From an uncultured Chloroflexota bacterium (GTDB lineage: Bacteria > Chloroflexota > Anaerolineae > Aggregatilineales > Phototrophicaceae), in NCBI GenBank assembly GCA_937864975.1, contig CALMDI010000249.1, positions 1 through 8,713 of the forward strand: a stretch of DNA of 8,713 nt, in the 5' to 3' direction. The first letter of the stretch is position 1; each line of letters begins with the position of its first letter. Of this stretch, positions 1-6,297 are shown piece after piece. Made by a program: the position numbers and the translations under genes. The notes beneath the pieces are model-generated. The model was not told the origin of the DNA. It did no database searches and saw only the letters and a program-made list of their open reading frames with translations.

Positions 1-1611
1 CTGACGGTGGAAGACGGGAGCGGCGCTCTGGAATTTCGTGTCGTTACGGGCGACCGGGACGCTCGCTTGATCGGCAGGCGGCTGGCGGCGGGGCACGGAT
101 TGGTGGGGGCAGCGGCGGCGAGTGGTGAGCCGATCATCGTCGGGGATGCGCTGAATGACGCGCGCTGGGCGGGCGAACTCGCGAAAGACGCCTTCCCGAC
201 GACGAGCGTTGTCGCGGTGCCGCTGATCACACAAAACAACGTCATCGGCGTGCTGGAAGTGCTGAATAAACGCGAGGGCACGTTCACCCGCGACGACGCG
301 GATTTGCTGACGACCTTCGCGGGTCAGGCAGCCGTCGCCATCGAGAACGCGCGGCTGTTCCAGATGACCGACCTCCAATTGAGCGAGCGCGTCTCGGAAT
401 TGGAGACGATGGAGCGCATTGACGTCGAGTTGAATCGCTCGCTCGATCTGGCGAAAGTCGCGGACATTACGCTGCGAAACGCGATGGCGCACAGCGGCGC
501 GACGGCGGGTCTGCTCGGCGTGGTGGTTCCTGGACAGCCGTGGATGCGAACGGTCGTCTCTCGCGGTTACACGCGCGATTTAAGCGGCGAAGCGGCGCGA
601 ATGCTGCCGCTAGATCGCGGGATTGTCGGGCGGGTGGCGCGCACGCGCCGCGCCGACCTTGTGACCGATACCAGTATTGATCCCGATTACGAGCCGGTTC
701 TGGGCGGTGCGATCAGTCAAATGACGGTGCCGATGCTGTCGGGCGGGGCGGTGAACGCGGTTCTGCTGCTAGAGACGAGTCGCCAGCCGCGCTTTAGCCT
801 GTTGCACCTGGCGTTTATCCAGCGGCTCGCGGAACATGCCAGTATCGCCATCGCCAACGCGCAGCTTTATGCCGAGCTTGACCGCGCGAACCAGTCGAAG
901 AGCGAGTTCGTCAGCTTCGTGGCGCACGAACTGAAGAACCCGCTGACGTCGATTAAGGGCTATTCGGACGTGCTCATGACCGGGGCGGCGGGTGGTCTGA
1001 GCGAGCAGCAGCGCAGCTTCCTCGGCACGATTCGCTCGAATGCCGAGCGCATGAACACGCTGGTGAGCGACCTGAACGATGTCACCAAGCTGCAAACGAA
1101 CAATATGCGTATTGACCTCACGCCGGTCGTCTTCATCAACGTTGTCAATGAAACGCTGCGCCCGCTTCAGAAACAGATCGAGGATAAACAGCAAACGCTC
1201 GTCGTGGCGCTGCCCGATGACCTGCCGGAAATTCATGCCGATCAGAATCGGCTCATTCAGGTGCTCACGAATCTTGTCAGCAACGCGCATAAGTATTCGC
1301 CCGCGGGCGGCATGATTACGCTTGCCGCGTCCGTGGAGCGCGACCGTCTCGATGCGAAGGGACGCCCGGCGGGCGCGGCGCTTCACGTGAGCGTGACCGA
1401 CACGGGCATTGGCATGAGCGAGGATGACATCCAACACCTGTTCACGCCCTACTTCCGCAGCGACAACCCACAGGCGCGCGAGCAGCCGGGAACGGGACTT
1501 GGACTCACGATCACGCGCGGCTTGATCGAGCGGCACGGCGGCGACATCTGGGTCGAAAGCAGGCTCGGCGAGGGCACGACCTTCCACTTCACGCTGCCGC
1601 TTGGAGACTGA
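1..1611 (+). CDS. GAF-GAF sensor histidine kinase, 5'-truncated by the window edge
   Basis: A two-component sensor kinase that would autophosphorylate on histidine and pass phosphate to an unseen response regulator. The frame is open from the first base, and the visible start falls inside a GAF domain, so the true start lies upstream. Numbering from the first window codon (536 residues): GAF domain to about 118, a short connecting helix, a second GAF about 140-285, HisKA about 300-365 with the H-box AHELKNPLTSI (phospho-acceptor His309), and HATPase_c about 405-535 with the N-box (NLVSNAHKYS, Asn428), G1 box DTGIG (Asp467) and G2 box GTGLGL (497-502). No membrane segment is visible, so it is probably cytoplasmic, although missing N-terminal sequence could change that. 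There is no receiver domain. It converges on the thioredoxin gene and ends 16 bases before a shared terminator. The family is secure; the signal sensed cannot be told from sequence. Confidence 0.93.
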   Translation: MTVEDGSGALEFRVVTGDRDARLIGRRLAAGHGLVGAAAASGEPIIVGDALNDARWAGELAKDAFPTTSVVAVPLITQNNVIGVLEVLNKREGTFTRDDADLLTTFAGQAAVAIENARLFQMTDLQLSERVSELETMERIDVELNRSLDLAKVADITLRNAMAHSGATAGLLGVVVPGQPWMRTVVSRGYTRDLSGEAARMLPLDRGIVGRVARTRRADLVTDTSIDPDYEPVLGGAISQMTVPMLSGGAVNAVLLLETSRQPRFSLLHLAFIQRLAEHASIAIANAQLYAELDRANQSKSEFVSFVAHELKNPLTSIKGYSDVLMTGAAGGLSEQQRSFLGTIRSNAERMNTLVSDLNDVTKLQTNNMRIDLTPVVFINVVNETLRPLQKQIEDKQQTLVVALPDDLPEIHADQNRLIQVLTNLVSNAHKYSPAGGMITLAASVERDRLDAKGRPAGAALHVSVTDTGIGMSEDDIQHLFTPYFRSDNPQAREQPGTGLGLTITRGLIERHGGDIWVESRLGEGTTFHFTLPLGD

Positions 1612-1627
1612 TGGACAAGCGACTGGT

Positions 1628-1665
1628 ATCAAAAACGCCCGCAACTATACGCGGGCGTTTTTGAT
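1628..1665. terminator. Bidirectional intrinsic terminator between the kinase and thioredoxin genes
   Basis: A perfect 15-bp inverted repeat (1628-1642 and 1651-1665) encloses an 8-base loop. A GC-rich core (CGCCCGC/GCGGGCG) is flanked by AAAAA on the left and TTTTT on the right, so either strand gives a stem followed by a U-run. It sits between two converging stop codons, as expected for a terminator serving both genes. Confidence 0.9.
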
Positions 1666-1666
1666 T

Positions 1667-1694
1667 GGCTCATTGCTGAAAGCTGACCGCCGAC
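1667..1694 (-). repeat. Four degenerate heptamer repeats directly after the trxA stop
   Basis: Read on the minus strand from the last base of the trxA TAG, the sequence divides into four 7-base units: GTCGGCG, GTCAGCT, TTCAGCA and ATGAGCC. These fit a loose DTCRGCN pattern, with the last unit the most degenerate. The array is 21/28 identical to the one directly after prmA (8373-8400), also in sense orientation and also at the stop codon. Its function is unknown. Confidence 0.55.
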
Positions 1695-2023
1695 TAGCTC
1701 AGGTGCGGCACGAGCTTATTGGTAATCTTGTCCTTGGGCTGGAAGCCGACGATGGTTTCGACCGGTTTGCCCGCCTTGAACAGAATCAGGGTGGGGATGC
1801 TCATGATGTTGTAGCGCATGAGGATGTCGGGGGCGGCATCGGCGTCCATTTTGCCGACGCGCAGCTTGCCGTCATACTCGTTGGAAATCTGCTCCACCAG
1901 AGGCGCGACCATTCGGCAGGGGACGCACCACTCTGCCCAAAAATCGACCAGAACCGGAGTCTCCGAATTCAGAACTTCGTTCTGGAAATTGCCCTCGTTG
2001 ACCTCGAATGTTTTGCCACCCAT
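1694..2023 (-). CDS. trxA: Thioredoxin with a WCVPC active site
   Basis: A single-domain thioredoxin of 109 residues, the usual family length, expected to act in the cytoplasm as a dithiol reductant for protein disulfides. No signal peptide is visible. The redox motif is W32-C33-V34-P35-C36 in the context DFWAEWCVPCRMVAP, with the buried Asp27 before it and the cis-proline Pro77 in the MSIPT segment. A GKPVETIVGF strand and a C-terminal helix complete the fold. The start was chosen at 2023 because AAAGGAG lies 11 bases upstream (2035-2041 on the plus strand) and the protein then begins where thioredoxins normally do; a longer open frame to 2110 would run through the divergent promoter. The oddity is valine in place of the usual glycine in CGPC, which may shift redox potential or partner choice. 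It is divergent from hrcA and convergent with the kinase gene. Confidence 0.93.
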   Translation of the reverse strand: MGGKTFEVNEGNFQNEVLNSETPVLVDFWAEWCVPCRMVAPLVEQISNEYDGKLRVGKMDADAAPDILMRYNIMSIPTLILFKAGKPVETIVGFQPKDKITNKLVPHLS

Positions 2024-2051
2024 TGAGATGCCTGCTCCTTTATAACCCGTT

Positions 2052-2080
2052 TTGACGCTGATTTGTCGGCGTGCTATGAT
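2052..2080 (+). promoter_or_regulatory. Sigma-70-type promoter for hrcA
   Basis: TTGACG (2052-2057) and TATGAT (2075-2080) are separated by 17 bp; each hexamer matches the housekeeping consensus at 5 of 6 positions. Transcription should start near 2087, giving a leader of about 75 bases before the hrcA ATG. This is the strongest promoter-like sequence in the window. The leader can form a small hairpin (2103-2110 with 2117-2126, two-base bulge). Confidence 0.72.
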
Positions 2081-2090
2081 ACCGCGATAA
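2063..2090 (+). promoter_or_regulatory. Imperfect dyad over the hrcA -10 and start site (possible operator)
   Basis: TTGTCG (2063-2068) is mirrored by CGATAA (2085-2090), and GT (2071-2072) by AC (2081-2082), giving a 28-bp imperfect dyad centred inside the -10 hexamer. The size and the TTR...YAA ends resemble the inverted repeat before grpE, and the position would suit a repressor such as autoregulating HrcA. The match is partial and could be chance. Confidence 0.25.
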
Positions 2091-2161
2091 CGACCTGTAA
2101 CCTCGGTCACATCCTCGTGAAGCCGACTGATCGACTTACTGGAAGATGCTTGAGAGGATGT

Positions 2162-3265
2162 ATGGTACAGAACACAGACGAGACACAGCTACCGGAACTT
2201 ACCCGCCGTCAGGAAGAAATTCTTTCGCTGATCGTGCGAGCGCACACCCAGTCGCCAGAGCCGATCAGCTCGAAGTATCTGGTCGACGTTTTTGGGCTGA
2301 GCATCAGCACCGCGACCGTGCGTAACGAGATGGCGGTTCTGGAAGAATTGGGCTACATCGCCGCGCCGCACACCTCCGCCGGGCGCGTGCCGACGGAGAC
2401 AGGCTATCGCTACTTCGTCAAGCGCCTCATCAATGTCACCGATCTGACCGCCGCCGAACAGACGCGGATTGCCGAAAAACTGCAAAGCCAGCCGCTCGCT
2501 ACGGAGCAGTGGATGCGTCTCGTGGCGACCGTGCTGGCGCGAACCGTTCAGGTTGCCGCGCTGGTGACCCCACCGATTGCCGAGACCAGCCGGTTCAAAC
2601 ATCTCGAATTGATCTCGATTCAGGGGCGGCTGGTGTTGATGGTCATCGTGCTTCAGGGCGGCGCGGTCCACCAGCAAATGCTCACCCTCGCGGATTCGGT
2701 GGCGCAGCCCGCGCTGAGCGAGGTGGCGTCTCGGCTGAACGCCGTCTGCGGCGATCTGGGCGCGAACGAAGTGCGCATGAAGAGTATTCAGATGGGGCTG
2801 CTGGAACGCGAGGTCGCGGAATTAGTCGCGGACTTGATGGAAAAATCCGACAGCCATCAGGTGCGCCTGATTTACCGGGACGGCTTAAGCGAAGTCATCG
2901 GCGCGTTCGCGCACAGTGAAGGCGCGCAGCAGGTGGTTCGTGTGTTCGAGGAGCGCGCGTTCCTGAATACCATCCTGAGCGAAGTCCTGTCGCAGCGCGG
3001 CGATCAACCGCAGGTCGTGATCGCCGGGAACGGACGCTGGGAAGAACTGCGGCACCTGTCGATGGTACTGAGCCGCTACGGCGTGCCGGGGTACGCCAGC
3101 GGCACGGTGGGCGTGCTGGGACCGACCCATATCAATTACGGACGTGCGATCAGTACCGTGCGCTACGTCTCCGGGTTGATGACCGACATGCTGACGAATT
3201 TGTATGACGACGGCAGCCCACCGGCGCTCAACGCCCCCGACGACAAACGCAATTCCGAAAGTTAA
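2162..3265 (+). CDS. hrcA: Heat-inducible transcription repressor HrcA
   Basis: A repressor of class I heat-shock genes, which binds CIRCE operators as a dimer and is kept active by GroEL in studied bacteria. The protein has 367 residues, slightly longer than the usual roughly 340. The N-terminal winged helix-turn-helix lies at about 15-90, with TRRQEEILSLIV, the recognition-helix region SISTATVRNEMAVLEELGYI and the wing segment PHTSAGRVPTETGYRYFV, all typical of HrcA. The rest matches the HrcA C-terminal dimerisation and sensing domain, including the late GPTHINYGRAISTVRYVS segment. The ATG at 2162 was preferred because a purine-rich GAGAGG lies just upstream and because in-frame extension to 2063 would overlap the promoter. 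Spacing from GAGAGG to ATG is short (4 bases), so an in-frame TTG at 2150 is possible. No canonical CIRCE is present in the window; see the grpE operator entry. Confidence 0.95.
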   Translation: MVQNTDETQLPELTRRQEEILSLIVRAHTQSPEPISSKYLVDVFGLSISTATVRNEMAVLEELGYIAAPHTSAGRVPTETGYRYFVKRLINVTDLTAAEQTRIAEKLQSQPLATEQWMRLVATVLARTVQVAALVTPPIAETSRFKHLELISIQGRLVLMVIVLQGGAVHQQMLTLADSVAQPALSEVASRLNAVCGDLGANEVRMKSIQMGLLEREVAELVADLMEKSDSHQVRLIYRDGLSEVIGAFAHSEGAQQVVRVFEERAFLNTILSEVLSQRGDQPQVVIAGNGRWEELRHLSMVLSRYGVPGYASGTVGVLGPTHINYGRAISTVRYVSGLMTDMLTNLYDDGSPPALNAPDDKRNSES

Positions 3266-3280
3266 TCGAGGATTGATTCA

Positions 3281-3478
3281 ATGACAACCCGAAATCTTGC
3301 CAATATGACGCTCGACGAGCTTCGGGAATGGGTGAATGAGCAGGTTGCCAAGCGCTTGCAGACTCTTTACCGACCTCTCGATAGTCGGAGTGTTTGCGGA
3401 CACCGCCGGAAGGAGCGCCTTCAAATCTTGAGCTGCTTCGCGATTGACTCTGATTTACCCTGCCCTGCAATCCGTTGA
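3281..3478 (+). pseudogene. Decayed small antitoxin-like gene between hrcA and grpE
   Basis: An ATG at 3281 lies 15 bases after the hrcA stop with a good ribosome binding site (GAGGA at 3268-3272, 8-base spacer). The open frame gives 65 residues. Its first 38 (MTLDELREWVNEQVAKRLQ, then LYRPLDSRSV) look like a real helical N-terminus, but the rest looks random and Cys/Arg-rich. In another frame, 3397-3444 reads RTPPEGAPSNLELLRD, then a stop. This closely resembles the C-terminal WTPPPG...LELLREDR motif I recall from small Chloroflexota and cyanobacterial proteins, some encoded beside PIN-domain toxins. The two halves are therefore probably one gene broken by a frameshift plus loss of roughly ten codons, with the conserved Trp changed to Arg. 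No PIN toxin follows. The family memory is unverified, and an assembly error cannot be excluded. A 65-residue product may still be made. Confidence 0.55.
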
Positions 3479-3533
3479 CCCCGCTTCGACAAACTCTCAC
3501 ACAATTGTTAACGCAATTCTATGACAAGCCCTG

Positions 3534-3539
3534 TACACT
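3534..3539 (+). promoter_or_regulatory. Weak -10-like element upstream of grpE
   Basis: TACACT (3534-3539) matches 4 of 6 positions of a -10 hexamer and would start transcription near 3546, just before the inverted repeat at 3555. No good -35 lies 16-18 bp upstream; the nearby AATTG-N6-CAATT dyad (3503-3518) could be an activator or repressor site. The call rests mainly on the gap in coding sequence and the operator-like repeat that follows. Confidence 0.28.
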
Positions 3540-3554
3540 GGGAACGAGTTTGCC

Positions 3555-3583
3555 TTGAGGCGAGTCAGGTGTCCTTGCCTTAA
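3555..3583 (+). promoter_or_regulatory. CIRCE-like inverted repeat upstream of grpE (candidate HrcA operator)
   Basis: TTGAGGCGAG (3555-3564), a 9-base spacer, then CTTGCCTTAA (3574-3583). The arms mirror each other at 8 of 10 positions; both mismatches are G/A transitions, so as RNA the stem is continuous with two G-U pairs. CIRCE also has short arms around exactly 9 bases, begins with TT and ends with AA, and sits at the start of heat-shock transcripts, but the inner sequence here is different. In RNA the stem can extend through GAGT (3546-3549) with ACTC (3584-3587), ending next to the Shine-Dalgarno AGGAGG (3588-3593). It could therefore be a DNA operator, a structured leader, or both. 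Confidence 0.45.
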
Positions 3584-3598
3584 ACTCAGGAGGATTTT

Positions 3599-4159
3599 GT
3601 GAATCAAAAACAGACGCCGAAGGACGGCGCGCAACACGACCAGGAACAGGTAGCGCCAGACACAGCCAGCGAGAACGGCGCCGCCGTCGACACGAACGTA
3701 AGCACTGACGCGACCGAAATCGAGGCTCTGCGGAAAGAGGTGCAGGCAAATCTCGATGGCTGGCAACGCACGCTGGCGGAATTCCAGAATTATCGCCGCC
3801 GCATGGAGCGCGAGTCGCGGGAGCGGTACGAGAATGGCACGGTAGACGTCCTCAAAAGTCTGCTGCCGATCATGGACGACTTCGAACGCGCGATGGCAAA
3901 CCTGCCCGACACGGCTCAGGAACAGGCATGGCTGAACGGCGTCAGCCTCATTCAGCGGAAATTTACGAAGCTGCTGGAAGATAACAACATCACCTCGCTC
4001 GACCCGGTTGGCGAGCCGTTTGATCCGAGCCGCCATGAGGCGCTTGGAACCGACGACAGTACCGACATGGCGAGCGGTCACGTAACCGCGACACTTCAAA
4101 AGGGCTACATTTCCGGCGACCGGGTTTTGCGTCCGGCGCTCGTCAAAGTGGCGCCGTAG
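3599..4159 (+). CDS. grpE: Nucleotide exchange factor GrpE
   Basis: The co-chaperone that releases ADP from DnaK so that ATP can rebind, working as a cytoplasmic dimer. It has 186 residues, a normal length. Residues 1-38 form an acidic, low-complexity, probably disordered tail. About 39-75 is the long charged dimerisation helix with the typical LAEFQNYRRRMERE segment, followed by the helical part (LLPIMDDFERAM). The C-terminal beta domain carries the family signature FDPSRHEA (141-148) and ends GYISGDRVLRPALVKV. Translation starts at GTG: AGGAGG at 3588-3593 sits 5 bases upstream and no better start is nearby. The dnaK ATG follows 44 bases after the stop with no terminator between, so the two are very likely co-transcribed. 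The inverted repeat in the leader is the best candidate for heat-shock control. Confidence 0.96.
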   Translation: MNQKQTPKDGAQHDQEQVAPDTASENGAAVDTNVSTDATEIEALRKEVQANLDGWQRTLAEFQNYRRRMERESRERYENGTVDVLKSLLPIMDDFERAMANLPDTAQEQAWLNGVSLIQRKFTKLLEDNNITSLDPVGEPFDPSRHEALGTDDSTDMASGHVTATLQKGYISGDRVLRPALVKVAP

Positions 4160-4203
4160 CCGCGCCCACGCAACCAGAATCACACAAGGAGAGACAAACA
4201 CTC

Positions 4204-6114
4204 ATGGGTAGAATGATTGGCATTGACCTCGGAACCACGAACTCCGCGATGGCGATTATGGAAGGCGGCGAGCCGGTTGTCATTCCGTCGTCGGAAGGCG
4301 GTCGCCTGATTCCCTCTGTCGTGGCGGTGAATCCCAAGACAGGGGAGCGCCTGGTCGGCAAGGTCGCGCGCAACCAGGCGGTTGTGAACCCGGAAAACAC
4401 CGTCTTTTCGGTCAAGCGCTTTATGGGGCGCAAGTTCGACGACCCCGTGGTACAGAAGGCAATCAAGCTGGTGCCGTACAAGGTGTCGGCGGCTCCAAAC
4501 GGCGACGTACGAATCCACATGGGCGGTAAGGAATACAGCCCGCCCGAAATTGCCGCGATGATCCTGCAAAAGATGAAGGCGGACGCGCAGGCGTATCTGG
4601 GCGAAACGGTCGATCAGGCGGTGATCACCGTCCCCGCCTATTTCAACGACGCGCAGCGTAACGCCACCAAGGACGCCGGACGCATTGCCGGGTTGGACGT
4701 GCAGCGTATCATCAACGAGCCGACCGCGTCCGCGCTGGCGTATGGGCTTGGCGAGAAGAAAAATGAAGTCATCTCGGTGTACGACCTGGGCGGCGGCACC
4801 TTCGATATTTCGGTGCTCGAAGTCGGCGACGGTGTGTTTGAAGTTCGCAGCACCAACGGCGACACCTTCCTCGGCGGCGACGATTTCGACCAGATCATCA
4901 TCGACTGGATTGCCGACGAGTTCCGAAAGGAAAGCGGCATCGACCTGCGGAACGACCGCCAGGCGCTTCAGCGCCTGAAGGAAGCGGCGGAACGCGCCAA
5001 GATCGAGCTTTCCAGCGTGCTGACGACCGAGGTCAACCTGCCCTTTATCACGGCGGACGCGAGCGGTCCGAAGCATCTGACCATGACGCTGACGCGCGCC
5101 AAGCTGGAGCAGATGGTTCAGCCGCTCATCCAGCGCACGATTGAGCCGGTTCGCGCCGCGCTCAAGGACGCGGGGTTGGAGCCGAAGGACATCAATGAAG
5201 TCATTCTTGTCGGCGGTATGACCCGTATGCCCGCGGTGCAGGAAGCAGTCAAAAACTTCTTCGGCAAGGAGCCGCACAAGGGCGTCAACCCCGACGAAGT
5301 TGTGGCAATCGGCGCGGCGATCCAGGCGGGCGTTCTGCGCGGCGACGTCAAGGACATCCTGCTTCTGGACGTGACGCCGCTGACGCTGGGCGTTGAAACG
5401 CTCGGCGGCGTGGCAACCCCGCTGATCGAGCGCAACACGACCATCCCGACGAAGAAGAGCCAGATCTTTTCGACGGCGGCGGACAATCAATCGCAGGTGG
5501 AAATTCACGTCGTGCAGGGCGAGCGCCCGATGGCGGCGGATAACAAGTCGCTCGGTCGCTTCATCCTCGACGGGCTTCCGCCCGCGCCGCGCGGCGTGCC
5601 GCAGGTCGAAGTCGCGTTCGACATCGACGCGAACGGTATTCTCAACGTGAGCGCGAAGGACAAGGCAACCGGGCGCGAGCAGAAGATTACCATCACTGCC
5701 AGCAGCGGCTTGAGCGAGCAGGAAATCCAGAAGATGGTGAAGGAAGCCGAAGCCCATGCCGCGGAAGACGCGCGCCGTAAGGAACAGGTCGAAATCAGCA
5801 ATCAGGCGGACTCGGCGGTGTTCAGCGCCGAGAATTTCCTGCGCGAGTACGGGGATCGGCTGCCGGAAGATGCCAGGACAAAGACGCGCGAGCTGATCGA
5901 CGCGGTCAACGGAGCCAAAGAAACCGGCAACGTCGAGACGATCCGCTCCGCAACCGAAGCGCTGGCGCGCCACGTGCAGACGCTGGGCGGCAGTCTCTAC
6001 GAGCAGCCCGCGGGCGCCGCGGAAGGTGGCGCTCAACAGCCCGGCGGTGGCGCGCAGCAGAGCGGCGGATCGTCCGGCGAAGACGTGGTGGATGCCGAGT
6101 TTACCGAGGCATAA
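4204..6114 (+). CDS. dnaK: Molecular chaperone DnaK (Hsp70)
   Basis: The ATP-driven Hsp70 chaperone, which binds exposed hydrophobic peptides and cycles with DnaJ and GrpE in the cytoplasm. At 636 residues it is full length. The nucleotide-binding domain (about 1-384) shows IGIDLGTTNS (5-14), VITVPAYFNDAQR, INEPTASALAYG, VYDLGGGTFDISVLEV and VILVGGMTRMPAVQ. The interdomain linker is ILLLDV (385-390), followed by the beta-sandwich substrate domain (TPLTLGVETLGG, ERNTTIPTKKSQIFSTA, FDIDANGILNVSAKDKATG) and the alpha-helical lid. A Gly/Gln-rich flexible tail (about 600-625) leads to GEDVVDAEFTEA, a variant of the common EEVVDAEFEE end. The ATG has AGGAG at 4187-4191, a longish 12-base spacer, but no alternative start fits the conserved N-terminus. 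It follows grpE and is closed by a strong terminator. Confidence 0.98.
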   Translation: MGRMIGIDLGTTNSAMAIMEGGEPVVIPSSEGGRLIPSVVAVNPKTGERLVGKVARNQAVVNPENTVFSVKRFMGRKFDDPVVQKAIKLVPYKVSAAPNGDVRIHMGGKEYSPPEIAAMILQKMKADAQAYLGETVDQAVITVPAYFNDAQRNATKDAGRIAGLDVQRIINEPTASALAYGLGEKKNEVISVYDLGGGTFDISVLEVGDGVFEVRSTNGDTFLGGDDFDQIIIDWIADEFRKESGIDLRNDRQALQRLKEAAERAKIELSSVLTTEVNLPFITADASGPKHLTMTLTRAKLEQMVQPLIQRTIEPVRAALKDAGLEPKDINEVILVGGMTRMPAVQEAVKNFFGKEPHKGVNPDEVVAIGAAIQAGVLRGDVKDILLLDVTPLTLGVETLGGVATPLIERNTTIPTKKSQIFSTAADNQSQVEIHVVQGERPMAADNKSLGRFILDGLPPAPRGVPQVEVAFDIDANGILNVSAKDKATGREQKITITASSGLSEQEIQKMVKEAEAHAAEDARRKEQVEISNQADSAVFSAENFLREYGDRLPEDARTKTRELIDAVNGAKETGNVETIRSATEALARHVQTLGGSLYEQPAGAAEGGAQQPGGGAQQSGGSSGEDVVDAEFTEA

Positions 6115-6132
6115 GCAAGCGAACCCACGAGT

Positions 6133-6164
6133 CGGCGGGTATCATCACGATGCCCGCCGGTTTT
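6133..6164 (+). terminator. Intrinsic terminator after dnaK
   Basis: An 11-bp stem (6133-6143 with 6149-6159, one G-T wobble, core CGGCGGG/CCCGCCG) has a 5-base loop and is followed by GTTTTG. It lies 18 bases after the dnaK stop, so it should end the grpE-dnaK transcript and separate it from dnaJ. A second weaker dyad (AATCCC 6187-6192, GGGATT 6211-6216) lies downstream. Confidence 0.8.
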
Positions 6165-6273
6165 GATTCAGCGGACTTTTTCCCAGAATCCCTCGCTCGC
6201 ACGAGAACGGGGGATTTCCGCGAATCGCCTTATCAGATCGAACCATAACCTTACTCTCCGGTCGGTTCTGGTG

Positions 6274-6279
6274 TAAGAT
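6274..6279 (+). promoter_or_regulatory. Weak -10-like element upstream of dnaJ
   Basis: TAAGAT (6274-6279) is a fair -10 hexamer; the 17-bp-spaced -35 candidate is poor (TTACTC, 6251-6256). Start of transcription near 6286 would leave a very short leader. The spacer and its upstream flank contain a broken dyad (GAACC 6240-6244 with GGTTC 6264-6268, and ACC/GGT around 9 bases). The need for a promoter follows from the terminator upstream. Confidence 0.3.
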
Positions 6280-6297
6280 TGGCAGGATATTGAAGGT

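Noticed and set aside
769..1644. 291-codon open frame antisense to the kinase gene
   Set aside because: Arg-rich shadow of the histidine kinase; it would have to cross the terminator, and has no domain or credible ribosome binding site.
2076..2081. TATCAT on the minus strand as a trxA -10 element
   Set aside because: No acceptable -35 hexamer lies at 16-18 bp, and it is simply the complement of the hrcA -10; the trxA promoter remains unidentified.
2024..2110. Longer thioredoxin start at a GTG on the minus strand
   Set aside because: The extension lacks thioredoxin similarity, and a good ribosome binding site supports the ATG at 2023.
2063..2161. N-terminal extension of HrcA by 33 residues
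   Set aside because: It would start within the hrcA promoter, upstream of the predicted transcription start, and the extra residues are not HrcA-like.
3228..3500. 90-codon open frame antisense to the hrcA-grpE gap
   Set aside because: Overlaps the hrcA end and the decayed small gene, Ser/Arg-rich and without a supported start.
4180..6036. 618-codon open frame antisense to dnaK
   Set aside because: It mirrors dnaK codon structure in GC-rich DNA; its translation is rich in Arg, His and Leu with no recognisable domain, and long antisense frames opposite dnaK are a known by-product of codon bias.
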